DNA of 64,000 nucleotides, from the NCBI RefSeq assembly GCF_030268005.1, contig NZ_BRZC01000004.1:682001-746000 (forward strand), written 5' to 3'. A program made the position numbers and the translations under genes. This document shows, piece by piece, positions 7,815 to 16,216 of this stretch; the first letter of the stretch is position 1, and each line of letters opens with the position of its first letter. The notes beneath the pieces were generated by a model. The model was not told where the DNA came from and searched no databases. It was given only the letters and a program-made list of their open reading frames with translations. This DNA comes from Microbacterium arabinogalactanolyticum. Its GTDB lineage: Bacteria > Actinomycetota > Actinomycetes > Actinomycetales > Microbacteriaceae.

Positions 7815-9064
7815 CGTGCTCCCTTCGGCGCGGGGATCCCTCGCGCGCGGATGGACCTGTAGACGCGGTGGGCGTTGCGCCCGTCGCGGTAGGCGTGCAT
7901 GTCCTCGCTGAGCGCCGCCGACCGCTCCACACGATCCGCACGCACGTCGTCGTCGCTCAGCACGGCGTCGAGCTGCTCGATCGCGCCGTCCCAGTCGCGA
8001 GCGTAGTCGTCGCCTGCGACATCCTCGTAGCGGCCGTAGAAGCCGCGCTCGCGCGCATAGTCCTCGACATCCGGCGCCAGGTACACCACAGGGAGGGCCA
8101 GCAGCCCCACGTCATAGGCCATCGAGGAGTAGTCCGTCACCAGCAGGTCCACCCGTGGCAGCGCCGGGGTGACGTCGGGGAGCAGCTCCGAGTTCAGCAT
8201 CCGGACCCTGCCGCTCGACCACGGCGGCGAATACGATCCCTCGCCCAGCGGATGCGAGCGGATGAACAGGATGGCGTCGTGCTGCTCCAGCGTCCGCACG
8301 ATCCGCACCCACTGCGCGGCGTCCGGCACGGCAGGGTCGGCTGCGCCGTCGCGCCAGGTGGGCGCGTACAGCAGCACGCGCTGCTGCGGAAGCAGCGGAC
8401 CGGTGCGGGTGAGCAAGGCGGTCGCCGCGGCACGGCGGCCCTCCGGCGTTCCCGCGGAGAGCACGTCCACGCGCGGCTCCCCCGTGACGACCACCCGATC
8501 GTCCCCGAGACCGAACGCGGATTCGAGGCGACCGCGGGATCGGTGCGAGGCCGCCGGGAGCACGCGGATCCGCTGCGCCGCTCCACGGTAGGCGACGGTC
8601 AGCAGCCGGCGCAGCAGGGCCGCGCCGGGGAGGCGCGCAGGCACCTGTGCGGTGACCGGCGAGTCCAGGCCGATGCGCTTCAGCGGGATTCCGTGCCAGA
8701 GCTGCACGACGAAGCCGTCCGTGCTGCCGTACCGGTTGACATCCCCTAGGCCGTGGGTGACCACGATCACCTCGGCGCGGGCGGTCGCCCACCATCCGCG
8801 GATGCCGTCGCGGCGACGCGTGCGGATGCCCAGGGCCCTGGCATCCGCCTGCTCTCGCGGTGAGCGCACCAGCCAGAGCGTGCTGTGCCCCTGGGTCTGA
8901 GCCTCGCGCAGCAGCGCGAGGGCGCCGTCGCCGATTCCTGCCCCGCACCCGAACACCCAGGTGCGTCCGCGCGGGACGATCAGGGTTCCTATGCGTCCCG
9001 CGGCATACAACGGCAGGCGGAGCAGTTTGGCCGCGTTGCCGGTTCCGAACGAGAAGGACGCCAC
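7811..9064 (-). CDS. CDP-glycerol glycerophosphotransferase family protein
   Basis: A 417-residue paralogue of the downstream gene without its N-terminal extension. It carries QLWHGIPLKRIGLDS near residue 133, VTGEPRVDVL near 210, LLYAPTWRDG near 247, FIRSHPLGEG near 282 and DLLVTDYSSMAYDVG near 317, all expected for an active CDP-polyol phosphotransferase. First gene of a two-gene operon with 4-base overlap. The chosen GTG at 9064 lies inside a strong inverted repeat (9056-9092) that probably ends htrA transcription, so either this start is controlled by the hairpin or translation begins at a later codon. No other good Shine-Dalgarno site is visible nearby. Confidence 0.86.
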   Translation of the reverse strand: MASFSFGTGNAAKLLRLPLYAAGRIGTLIVPRGRTWVFGCGAGIGDGALALLREAQTQGHSTLWLVRSPREQADARALGIRTRRRDGIRGWWATARAEVIVVTHGLGDVNRYGSTDGFVVQLWHGIPLKRIGLDSPVTAQVPARLPGAALLRRLLTVAYRGAAQRIRVLPAASHRSRGRLESAFGLGDDRVVVTGEPRVDVLSAGTPEGRRAAATALLTRTGPLLPQQRVLLYAPTWRDGAADPAVPDAAQWVRIVRTLEQHDAILFIRSHPLGEGSYSPPWSSGRVRMLNSELLPDVTPALPRVDLLVTDYSSMAYDVGLLALPVVYLAPDVEDYARERGFYGRYEDVAGDDYARDWDGAIEQLDAVLSDDDVRADRVERSAALSEDMHAYRDGRNAHRVYRSIRARGIPAPKGAR

Positions 9065-9092
9065 CCCGCGAGCCTATCGCGGGGTGGCGTCC
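9056..9092 (-). terminator. Perfect 16-bp hairpin downstream of htrA, overlapping the next start codon
   Basis: Arms 9056-9071 and 9077-9092 are exact complements around a 5-base loop (9072-9076). It lies 25 bases after the htrA stop. No T-run follows, which is usual for high-GC intrinsic or Rho-assisted terminators. The hairpin contains the GTG at 9062-9064 of the next gene, so it could also act on translation. Confidence 0.7.
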
Positions 9093-9117
9093 TGAACTGA
9101 CCGTGGACTGAGGGTGC

Positions 9118-10695
9118 TCAGAGCTTGAGCGTGCCCAGTGTGGCCTCGGTGGTGTAGGTCTTGCCGTCGCGGACGTACGTGATCTGCACGGTGGATCCGG
9201 CGGCCTCGGCGCGCACCTGGGCGGTGAGGTCGGTGGCGCTGCCGATGGGCAGTCCGTCGAACTCCGTGATGATGTCGCCGGACTGCAGCCCGGCCTTCTC
9301 GGCCGCCCCGCCCGCGGTGGGCTTGGCGATCACGGCGCCGGCGATGGTCGCGTCCTTCAGCGACGCGGCATCCTGCACCTGAGCACCGAGCAGGCCGTGC
9401 GTGGCGGAGCCGTTCTCGATGATCTCGGTCGAGACCCGCTTGGCGATGTTCGCCGGGATGGCGAAACCGACGCCGATGGAGCCGGGCTCACTGGACGACG
9501 ACGAGGACTGGCCCGCGGTCGCGATGGCGACGTTGACGCCGATCAGGCGGCCCTGGCTGTCGACGAGGGCGCCACCGGAGTTTCCGGGGTTGATCGCCGC
9601 GTCGGTCTGGATGACCGCGATCGAGATCGACTGCTGCGGCTGCTGGCTCTGGCTCTGGCCGGGCAGATCGAACTGGAACGGGTTGCCGTTGCCGCTGCCG
9701 CCGTCACCGTTCTGCTGCGAGTCGGAGTTCTTCGGCACTGCCGAGGACGCGACCTGGATGCTGCGGTTCAGGGCGCTGACGATGCCGTCGGTGACAGAGT
9801 TCGACAGCCCGAGCGGGGCGCCGACCGCGACGGCCGCGTCGCCCACGTTGAGCTTGGCGGAGTTGCCGAACTCGATGGGCTTGAGGCCGGTCGCATCCTT
9901 CAGCTTGATGACCGCGAGGTCGTAGATCGGGTCGGTGCCGACGACCGTGGCCGAGTAGATGTGGCCGTCGGAGGTGGTCACCGTGATCGTGGGGTCCGCG
10001 ACGGCGCCGCCGAGGGTGACGACGTGCGTGTTGGTCATGACGTAGCCGTCCTTGGACAGGATGACCCCGGATCCGCTGCCCGACTCCTGGGAGCCGGCGA
10101 CGTTGATCGTCACGACCGAGGGAAGCACGTCGGCCGCGATCGCGGTGGTCTGGTTCACGGAACCGGGGTTGTTCACCGTGACGGTCTGCGGGCCGGTCGC
10201 GGTCTGCGAGACCGGCGTGCCGTTCAGGGAACCGCCGAGGGCGCTGCCGCCGAAGCCCGCCACGCCGCCCACCAGGGCCGCGGCGAGCAGGAGGCCGGCG
10301 ACCTTGAGCGTCGCGCCGCCCTTGCCCGGCGACGCAGCACCGGAGGCCTCGGCCGGCGCGGCGAGCAGCGTCGGGTCGAGCGGCAGGGTCGGCTCCGTCG
10401 GGTGCGACGGCGCGCTCTGCGCGGCGCCGCCGAACGCGGAGCCCGTCGGGTGCGGTGCGAGGTGCGCGGGGCCGCTGTAGTGGGCCTGCGGCGCGGTCGG
10501 CTGCTGCGCACCGTACGGTGCCTGCCAGCCCGGGGACTGCGGGGCGCCGTACGCGCCGGTGGCGGGCTGACCGGGCTGAGGCTGGTCGGCCGCGGCGGGC
10601 GCACCCGGTGCGGAGAACGGAGGGTTCACCGGCGTCGAGCCGGCGTTCGGCATCCCGGGGCCCGGGACCTCACCGTTGGTGTTGTTGTCGTTCAT
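9118..10695 (-). CDS. htrA: HtrA/DegP-type serine protease with PDZ domain (S1C)
   Basis: A 525-residue envelope protease. The first 125 residues are Pro/Gln/Ala-rich and presumably cytoplasmic. One membrane helix follows (about 130-152, LLLAAALVGGVAGFGG). The trypsin-like domain has the full triad: His in MTNTHVV (about 224), Asp in YDLAVIKL (about 263) and Ser in NPGNSGGALVD (about 374). One PDZ domain closes the protein (about 430-520, with AGLQSGDIITEFDG). The active domain should face outward and degrade or refold damaged exported proteins. AGGAG lies 7 bases before ATG 10695. Divergent from the aminotransferase gene. Confidence 0.95.
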   Translation of the reverse strand: MNDNNTNGEVPGPGMPNAGSTPVNPPFSAPGAPAAADQPQPGQPATGAYGAPQSPGWQAPYGAQQPTAPQAHYSGPAHLAPHPTGSAFGGAAQSAPSHPTEPTLPLDPTLLAAPAEASGAASPGKGGATLKVAGLLLAAALVGGVAGFGGSALGGSLNGTPVSQTATGPQTVTVNNPGSVNQTTAIAADVLPSVVTINVAGSQESGSGSGVILSKDGYVMTNTHVVTLGGAVADPTITVTTSDGHIYSATVVGTDPIYDLAVIKLKDATGLKPIEFGNSAKLNVGDAAVAVGAPLGLSNSVTDGIVSALNRSIQVASSAVPKNSDSQQNGDGGSGNGNPFQFDLPGQSQSQQPQQSISIAVIQTDAAINPGNSGGALVDSQGRLIGVNVAIATAGQSSSSSSEPGSIGVGFAIPANIAKRVSTEIIENGSATHGLLGAQVQDAASLKDATIAGAVIAKPTAGGAAEKAGLQSGDIITEFDGLPIGSATDLTAQVRAEAAGSTVQITYVRDGKTYTTEATLGTLKL

Positions 10696-10779
10696 GATCT
10701 GCTCCTTCCAGGCGCACCATCAGACTGACAAGCGTCCCTGTGGTTTTCATATGGCGAAGTTGGATTTCTCCTATGGTCT

Positions 10780-10785
10780 TAGCCT
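10780..10785 (+). promoter_or_regulatory. -10 box of leaderless aminotransferase promoter
   Basis: TAGCCT is 7 bases before ATG 10793 in the 97-base divergent gap with htrA. Confidence 0.45.
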
Positions 10786-10792
10786 GTTCTGC

Positions 10793-11992
10793 ATGGATGT
10801 CATTCCCGGCGCCTGGCGGCGCACCGCAGCAGGAGCAGGTCTGCTCTCCCCACAGGGCGAAGTCGCGCCCACCATCTTCGCAGAGATGTCTGCGGCGGCG
10901 GTCCGATTCGACGCGATCAACCTCGGCCAGGGCTTTCCGGACGAGGACGGTCCGTCGGCGGTCCTGGAGGCGGCGAAGGATGCCATCGCGCACGGCGCGA
11001 ACCAGTACCCGCCGGGGCGCGGCATCCCGGACCTGCGGCTCGCGATCAGCGAGCACCAGCGCCGCTTCTACGGCCTGGAGACCGATCCCGACACCGAGGT
11101 GCTGGTGACCGCCGGCGCCACCGAGGCTCTCACGGCGACCCTGCTCGCGCTGATCGACTCGCCCGAGGACGAGGTGGTCGTCTTCGAGCCGTACTACGAC
11201 TCCTACGCTGCGGTCGTGGCACTGGCCGGAGCGCGCCTGCGCACGGTTCCGCTGCGGCTCCCCGACTTCCAGCCGGATCTGGATCAGCTCGCCGCCGTCG
11301 TGAACGACCGCACCCGCATCATCCTCGTGAACGACCCGCACAACCCGACCGGCGCGGTGTTCGGCCCCGAGGTGCAGGCGGAGGTCGTGCGACTGGCGAA
11401 TCGGCACGACGCGGTCATCGTGACCGACGAGGTCTACGAGCATCTGTCGTTCTCGGCGCCGCACGTGCCGATCGCGACGCTGCCCGGCGCCGCCGAGCGG
11501 ACGCTGACCATCTCGTCGGGCGGCAAGACGTTCTCGGCGACCGGCTGGAAGATCGGCTGGGTGCACGGTCCCGCCGAGCTGATCACCGCGGTGCTCACCG
11601 TGAAGCAGTTCCTGACCTATGTGAACGGCTCGGCCTTCCAGCCCGCGATCGCCGTGGGTCTGCGACTGCCGGACTCCTACTTCGACGACGCCCGGGCGAC
11701 GCTGCTGCACAAGCACGGCATCCTGGGCGATGCGCTGCGCACGGCAGGGTTCGACGTGCATCCACCGCAGGGCGGGTACTTCACCGTCGCCGACGCGACG
11801 GCGCTGGGCGGGGCGGATGCCATGGCCTTCTGCCGCGCGCTTCCGGAGCGCGCCGGCGTGGTGGCGATCCCGATCACCGCGTTCGTGGCTCCCGAGCACC
11901 ACGGCGACTATTCGGGGCTGGTGCGCTTCGCCGCCTGCAAGAGGGTCGAGGTGCTCGAGGAGGCCGCCCGCCGGCTCGCGGCGCTCGGCTGA
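10793..11992 (+). CDS. PLP-dependent class I/II aminotransferase
   Basis: A 399-residue fold-type I aminotransferase. NLGQGFPDEDGP near residue 42 is the N-terminal substrate arm. NDPHNPTGAVF near 180 and VTDEVYEHL near 213 bind PLP. SSGGKTFSATGWKIGW near 243 holds the Schiff-base Lys. It most resembles the kynurenine aminotransferase / methionine aminotransferase (YbdL) / DapC-like group, so the substrate is uncertain. The frame is open upstream to 10676, but ATG 10793 is chosen because homology begins there and a -10 box lies 7 bases before it. Confidence 0.88.
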   Translation: MDVIPGAWRRTAAGAGLLSPQGEVAPTIFAEMSAAAVRFDAINLGQGFPDEDGPSAVLEAAKDAIAHGANQYPPGRGIPDLRLAISEHQRRFYGLETDPDTEVLVTAGATEALTATLLALIDSPEDEVVVFEPYYDSYAAVVALAGARLRTVPLRLPDFQPDLDQLAAVVNDRTRIILVNDPHNPTGAVFGPEVQAEVVRLANRHDAVIVTDEVYEHLSFSAPHVPIATLPGAAERTLTISSGGKTFSATGWKIGWVHGPAELITAVLTVKQFLTYVNGSAFQPAIAVGLRLPDSYFDDARATLLHKHGILGDALRTAGFDVHPPQGGYFTVADATALGGADAMAFCRALPERAGVVAIPITAFVAPEHHGDYSGLVRFAACKRVEVLEEAARRLAALG

Positions 11993-12000
11993 GGCTGCGG

Positions 12001-12021
12001 CATCCGGCATCCGGCATCCGG
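12001..12021. repeat. Three tandem copies of CATCCGG
   Basis: Exact 7-base unit repeated three times in the 38-base gap between the convergent aminotransferase and serine hydrolase genes. Each unit carries the GCATCC hexamer that is unusually common across the window. Confidence 0.8.
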
Positions 12022-12030
12022 TCGACGAGG

Positions 12031-13134
12031 TCAGGCGCCCGCGGCGATGGCGGCCTCGACCGCATCTGCGAGCGCGTCCACACGGTCGAACGTTCCCAGA
12101 CCCCGCGTGACGTAGGCGAACGAGTAGCCTCGCCCGGGATGGTGCCAGGCGCAGCTGCCGCCGATTCCGCCCATCCCCCACTCCCCGTCGTCGACGCGCA
12201 GCCCGAGGCCCCACTCGGCATGCGCGTCCAGGAAGCGGTCGGTGCCGATCGCCTGCGCGGTCGTGAACTCGCGGAGCAGTCCGGATCCCAGCATCCTGCT
12301 GAGGGGGCCGTCCTCGCGGGCGAGATCGTCGTAGAACCGTGCGAGGCTGGTGGCGTTCGTGAACAGACCGATCGCCGGGAAGGATGCCGTGCGCACACTG
12401 TCGCTGTTCGTCACGGCCGGATCGAGCATGCCGGCAGGGATCGTGCGAGCGCGGTGGGCGAGCTCGTGATCCTGGGTGCCCGCCCACGTCGCGTCGATGA
12501 TCTCGAGATCGGCGACGCGCGGCAGGTCGGACTCGTCGACGCCGAAGCGGAGGTCGGCGCCGAGGCGTGAGCCCAGCTCGGCGGCGGAGGAGCGGATGTC
12601 AGCCGCGCCGAGCGCCGTCAGGGCGCCGTCGATGAGGTGCCCGTACGTGAGAGCGTGCTCGGCCGGAACGGTGCCGGGTTCCCAGAGCGGACGCTGCCCG
12701 ACCAGATCAGCGACCAGCGCGCCCCGATCCAGGGGGTCGATGCTCGCATCGGAGAAGGCCGGGACGCCGGCCGTGTGGCTGAGCATGTGCCGGAGAGTGG
12801 TGCGCCGCTTGCCTTGCCGGGCGTACTCCGGCCACCACGCGCTGACCGGGTCGTCCAGTCCGACCCGACCCTCGGCCACGGCACGGAGCGCGGCGACCGC
12901 CGCCAGCGGTTTGCCGACGGAGTACGTCATCGCCAGAGTGCCTGCCGTCCAGGGTCGGGTGCGCGCCCCGTCCTGCCATCCGCCGTGCATCTCCAGCACG
13001 GGCGCGCCGTCCCGCCGCACCGCCACGGAAGCGCCGATCTCCTGACCGGCGTGCAGCAGGCCGGTGAAGACGTCGCGCGCGTTCTCGTACCCGGGTGCGA
13101 CGACGACCGACTCGAAGGGGACCCCGCCTCTCAC
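12031..13134 (-). CDS. Serine hydrolase, beta-lactamase/esterase family (EstA-like)
   Basis: A 367-residue class C beta-lactamase-fold hydrolase. The nucleophile motif SxxK is seen as MTYSVGKPLAAV near residue 72, and a Tyr-containing LTYGHLIDG near 168 fits the second catalytic element. The C-terminus has WGMGGIGGSCAWHHPGRG near 320, the usual HxG-type box in family VIII esterases. No signal peptide is present, so it is probably a cytoplasmic esterase and not a secreted beta-lactamase. The GTG start overlaps the stop of the nitrilase-family gene by 4 bases. It is last in the operon permease - nitrilase - hydrolase. Confidence 0.85.
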   Translation of the reverse strand: MRGGVPFESVVVAPGYENARDVFTGLLHAGQEIGASVAVRRDGAPVLEMHGGWQDGARTRPWTAGTLAMTYSVGKPLAAVAALRAVAEGRVGLDDPVSAWWPEYARQGKRRTTLRHMLSHTAGVPAFSDASIDPLDRGALVADLVGQRPLWEPGTVPAEHALTYGHLIDGALTALGAADIRSSAAELGSRLGADLRFGVDESDLPRVADLEIIDATWAGTQDHELAHRARTIPAGMLDPAVTNSDSVRTASFPAIGLFTNATSLARFYDDLAREDGPLSRMLGSGLLREFTTAQAIGTDRFLDAHAEWGLGLRVDDGEWGMGGIGGSCAWHHPGRGYSFAYVTRGLGTFDRVDALADAVEAAIAAGA

Positions 13135-13964
13135 GACGTCTTCCGCGGGACCACAGCATAGCGTCGCAGCCGCAGGACGGGATTGGCCTCACGGGTGCGC
13201 GCGATCAGCTGCGGGTCGACCGATGCCAGGGCGATGCCCTCCCCCGCGCTGACGCCGGCGACCGCGACCCCCTGCGGGTCGATCACCTGCGACAGGCCTA
13301 CGCCGATCGGTGCGGGATGGTCGGCGGCGATCACGTACGCCGTGCTCTCGATGGCGCGCGCGGTGAGCAGCGTGCTCCAGTGGTGCTCCTTGAGCGGGCC
13401 GCGCACCCACTCGGCGGGCACGATCAGGGCATCCGCCCCGGCATCGACGAGGGTGCGCGCGATCTCCGGGAAGCGCAGGTCGTAGCAGGTCATCATCCCG
13501 AACCGGATGCCGTCGACGTCGAACACCGACGCCTGTCCGAGCTCTCCGGGCTCGATCCAGTCGGACTCGGTCTGCCCGAACGCATCGTAGAGGTGCTGCT
13601 TGCGGTAGACCGCCTGCATCCCGGCGTCCGACACCGCGACCAGCGTGTTGTGCACACGGCCGGCATCCGCTGTCTCGACCATGCCCGCGACGATGACGGC
13701 GCCGTGCTCACCCGCGAGCGCCTGCAGGGCCTGCACGAACTCCCCGTCGACCGGCTCCGCGTTCGCAGCGAGCGAGTCGTCCATCGGGTCGACGAAGAAG
13801 CTGCTGTACTCCGGGAGCACGATCACCCGGGCGCCGCGCGCCGCGGCATCCGCGACGAGCCCCGCGATGCGCGCGCGATTGGACTCCCGCGATGCGGTGG
13901 GCGCGAACTGGCAGACGGCGACGAGCGGGGCGGATGCGGTCATCTGCCCATCCTCGCGCATCAT
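13131..13964 (-). CDS. Carbon-nitrogen hydrolase (nitrilase superfamily)
   Basis: A nitrilase-superfamily amidase with the complete Glu-Lys-Cys triad: VLPEYSSF (Glu near residue 52), YRKQHLYDAF (Lys near 121) and MTCYDLRFPE (Cys near 159). It resembles the Nit-like omega-amidase/deaminated-glutathione amidase group, but the substrate is not fixed by sequence. Two starts are possible. ATG 13964 overlaps the permease stop (TGATG). ATG 13943 has GAGG 8 bases upstream and begins MTASAPLVAVCQ, where homology starts. Co-transcribed with the amino acid permease, so it may process an imported nitrogen compound. Confidence 0.9.
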   Translation of the reverse strand: MMREDGQMTASAPLVAVCQFAPTASRESNRARIAGLVADAAARGARVIVLPEYSSFFVDPMDDSLAANAEPVDGEFVQALQALAGEHGAVIVAGMVETADAGRVHNTLVAVSDAGMQAVYRKQHLYDAFGQTESDWIEPGELGQASVFDVDGIRFGMMTCYDLRFPEIARTLVDAGADALIVPAEWVRGPLKEHHWSTLLTARAIESTAYVIAADHPAPIGVGLSQVIDPQGVAVAGVSAGEGIALASVDPQLIARTREANPVLRLRRYAVVPRKTS

Positions 13965-15457
13965 CAGCGTGTGCGCTCGGGCTCGCCCTCCTCGTCGACG
14001 GCGTCGTCCTCGTGCTCAGACCCGGATTCCTCCTGCTCGACGCGGATGACGGGGATCGCCGCCGTCTCGTCCACGAGCTCCTTGCGGACACGGCCGGTGC
14101 CGCGGACGAATCCGAAGTATGCCGCGGCGAGCAGGGCGATCCAGATCGCTCCGACCACGAGCGCCGGGCGACTGTCGGGGATGATGCCGATCAGCACGAT
14201 GACGAGCGCGATGACGGCCATCGCCACGTAGTTCCCGACCGGCCAGAGCGGTGCCGGGAACTCGGAGGGCAGCTTCTTCTCGCGGGTGATCTCTGCCTTC
14301 ATCCGGGCGTGCGAGACGAGGATCATCAGCCAGACGACGACGGTCGCGAAGGTCGCCAGCGCCGCGATGAGGAAGAAGATCTGGTCGTGGAACCAGACGT
14401 TCAGCAGCACCCCGACCAGGAGGGCCGCGACCATGGTGAGCACGGTCATGAACGGCACGCCCGCCTTTGTGGTGCGCGCGAACGCGCGGGGAGCCTGGCC
14501 CTGCTCCGCCAGCCCGTGCAGCATGCGTCCGGCGGCGAAGATGTCGGCGTTGATGGCCGACAGGGCCGCCGTGATGACGACGAGGTTCAGGATGTTCGCC
14601 GCGCCGGCGAGACCCAGGCTGCTGAAGATCGACACGAACGGACTCGCCTCGCCGTCGATCGTGTCCCACGGCTGGATCATCATGATCACGCCCAGCGCCA
14701 GCACGTAGAACAGCAGGATGCGGACCGGAACCGAGTTGATGGCGCGCGGCAGCACCTTCTTCGGGTTCTCCGCCTCGCCCGCGGTGATGCCGATGACCTC
14801 GGTGCCGCCGAACGCGAACATCACGATCGTCAGCGACGCGAGCACGCCCCAGAGCCCGTTCGGCGCGAAGCCTCCCTCGCCCACCAGGTTGTGGAACCCG
14901 GCCTCATGTCCGCCCGCGTTCGCGAAGCCGAAGAGGATGATCGCGATGCCGCCGGCGATCATCGCGACGATCGCGACGATCTTGATCAGAGCGAACCAGA
15001 ACTCCAGCTCGCCGAAAACCTTCACGCTGACGAGGTTCACCGCCGCGATGATGAACACCACCGCGAGGATCCACACCCAGCGCTCGACCTGCGGGAACCA
15101 GAACCCCATGTACACGCCGAAGGCGGTCACGTCGGCGAGGGCGACGACGAACATCTCGAAGGTGTAGGTCCAGCCCGTCAGGAAGCCGGCGAAGGGGCCG
15201 ACATACCGCGAGGCGTACTGCCCGAAGGATCCGGCCACGGGATGGCGCACGGCCATCTCGCCGAGGGCGCGCATCACCAGGAAGATGACCGCGCCGCCGA
15301 TCATGTAGGCGAGCAGCACCGCCGGGCCCGCGGTCTGGATCGCGGCCGACGAGCCGTAGAACAGGCCGGTGCCGATCGCGGATCCCAGAGCCATGAACTG
15401 GATGTGGCGGGCGGTCAGGCCACGACGCAGCGTCTGCGAGGTCTCGGTGGTGTGCAC
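13964..15457 (-). CDS. Amino acid permease (APC superfamily, AAT family)
   Basis: A 497-residue transporter with about 12 membrane helices. It opens with [20 protein letters not shown], the conserved helix 1 signature of the proton-coupled amino acid transporter family (ProY/AroP/GabP type). A charged cytoplasmic tail of about 35 residues rich in Glu and Asp ends the protein. It likely imports a neutral or aromatic amino acid, but the exact substrate cannot be read from sequence. AGGAG lies 4 bases before GTG 15457. First gene of a three-gene operon. The 180-base gap to the tRNA terminator contains only a weak GC hairpin (15493-15515). Confidence 0.93.
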   Translation of the reverse strand: MHTTETSQTLRRGLTARHIQFMALGSAIGTGLFYGSSAAIQTAGPAVLLAYMIGGAVIFLVMRALGEMAVRHPVAGSFGQYASRYVGPFAGFLTGWTYTFEMFVVALADVTAFGVYMGFWFPQVERWVWILAVVFIIAAVNLVSVKVFGELEFWFALIKIVAIVAMIAGGIAIILFGFANAGGHEAGFHNLVGEGGFAPNGLWGVLASLTIVMFAFGGTEVIGITAGEAENPKKVLPRAINSVPVRILLFYVLALGVIMMIQPWDTIDGEASPFVSIFSSLGLAGAANILNLVVITAALSAINADIFAAGRMLHGLAEQGQAPRAFARTTKAGVPFMTVLTMVAALLVGVLLNVWFHDQIFFLIAALATFATVVVWLMILVSHARMKAEITREKKLPSEFPAPLWPVGNYVAMAVIALVIVLIGIIPDSRPALVVGAIWIALLAAAYFGFVRGTGRVRKELVDETAAIPVIRVEQEESGSEHEDDAVDEEGEPERTR

Positions 15458-15636
15458 GATTCTCCTTCGAACGGACCGGCCGATCGCGTGATCCGGGCTT
15501 CATCACGAGGCCCGGACCGTGCGGATCCCTACGATGAAATCCCATCGGCGGGTCGCTCCCCGACCAGATGCGGGAATCTGCGTCTGGGATCACAGACGAT
15601 CGCGGCGGTCCCTGCGCGATCGGGTGCCGCAGACGC

Positions 15637-15672
15637 GAAGAAGGCCCGGTCCTTGTGGACCGAGCCTTCTTC
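15637..15672 (-). terminator. Terminator hairpin downstream of tRNA-fMet
   Basis: Arms 15637-15652 and 15657-15672 pair over 16 positions with one mismatch around the loop TTGT, directly after the tRNA 3' end on the minus strand. Confidence 0.75.
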
Positions 15673-15678
15673 TCTTTG

Positions 15679-15752
15679 TTGCGGGGACAGGATTTGAACC
15701 TGCGACCTCCGGGTTATGAGCCCGGCGAGCTACCGAACTGCTCCACCCCGCG
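15679..15752 (-). tRNA. Initiator tRNA-fMet (anticodon CAU)
   Basis: The 74-base cloverleaf reads CGCGGGG at its 5' end, with anticodon loop CTCATAA and T-loop GGTTCAAATCC. Two features mark it as the initiator: C1 faces A72 (unpaired), and three consecutive G-C pairs sit at the base of the anticodon stem (GGG/CCC). The CCA end is not encoded. The next bases are CAAAG. Confidence 0.96.
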
Positions 15753-15848
15753 GCACGTCTTAAAGCCTAACACGCAGGTGAACAGGAGGCGAATCGAGCG
15801 GCCTCCCGCGCGACGGGCGGGCGTGTCGCGCGCTCGTCGACCGTGCGT

Positions 15849-16049
15849 TCAGGCGTCGGCGGCATCCCCCTGATGCTCCAGCTCGCAGTCCGGACCGGGG
15901 AAGATCAGCGACTCCCCGCCGTCGTCGAACCGCACCAGATAGGGCGGTCCGCCGTCCTCCCCGCGCGTCTCCAGCACCTCGCCGTGCCGCTCCGAGTTCC
16001 CGACTCGTGCGCCATGGATCCTGATGCGCGATCCCACTTCCGCTCGCAT
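15849..16049 (-). CDS. DUF1918 domain-containing protein
   Basis: A 66-residue small basic/acidic protein of the actinobacterial DUF1918 family. It starts MRAEVGSRIRIHG and contains GEVLE, then PYLVRFDDGGESLIFPGPDC, the typical SH3-like strand pattern. Function unknown. The frame extends upstream, but ATG 16049 has GGGAGGT 7 bases before it and matches the family length. Confidence 0.88.
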   Translation of the reverse strand: MRAEVGSRIRIHGARVGNSERHGEVLETRGEDGGPPYLVRFDDGGESLIFPGPDCELEHQGDAADA

Positions 16050-16157
16050 CGCGACCACCTCCCGCAGCCTGATGCTCTCATTGTCCGCGCGTGCGAGCTG
16101 GACTGCCAGTGGCAGTTCGGCTCCCGGCATCCGAATCGGCACAGACTCGCACAAATG

Positions 16158-16198
16158 CACAACGTCGCAGAGATCCCGAGGGATCCTGCGACGTTGTG
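16158..16198 (-). terminator. Hairpin terminator downstream of the UPF0182 gene
   Basis: Twelve perfectly paired bases (16158-16169 with 16187-16198), plus an inner GATCCC/GGGATC stem, 19 bases after the stop at 16217. The downstream minus-strand sequence is ATTTGTG. Confidence 0.7.
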
Positions 16199-16216
16199 CG
16201 GAACTGCGAGCGAGGG

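Noticed and set aside
15458..15636. A riboswitch before the amino acid permease
   Set aside because: Only a weak 6-bp stem (15493-15515) is present, and no known aptamer core could be recognised.
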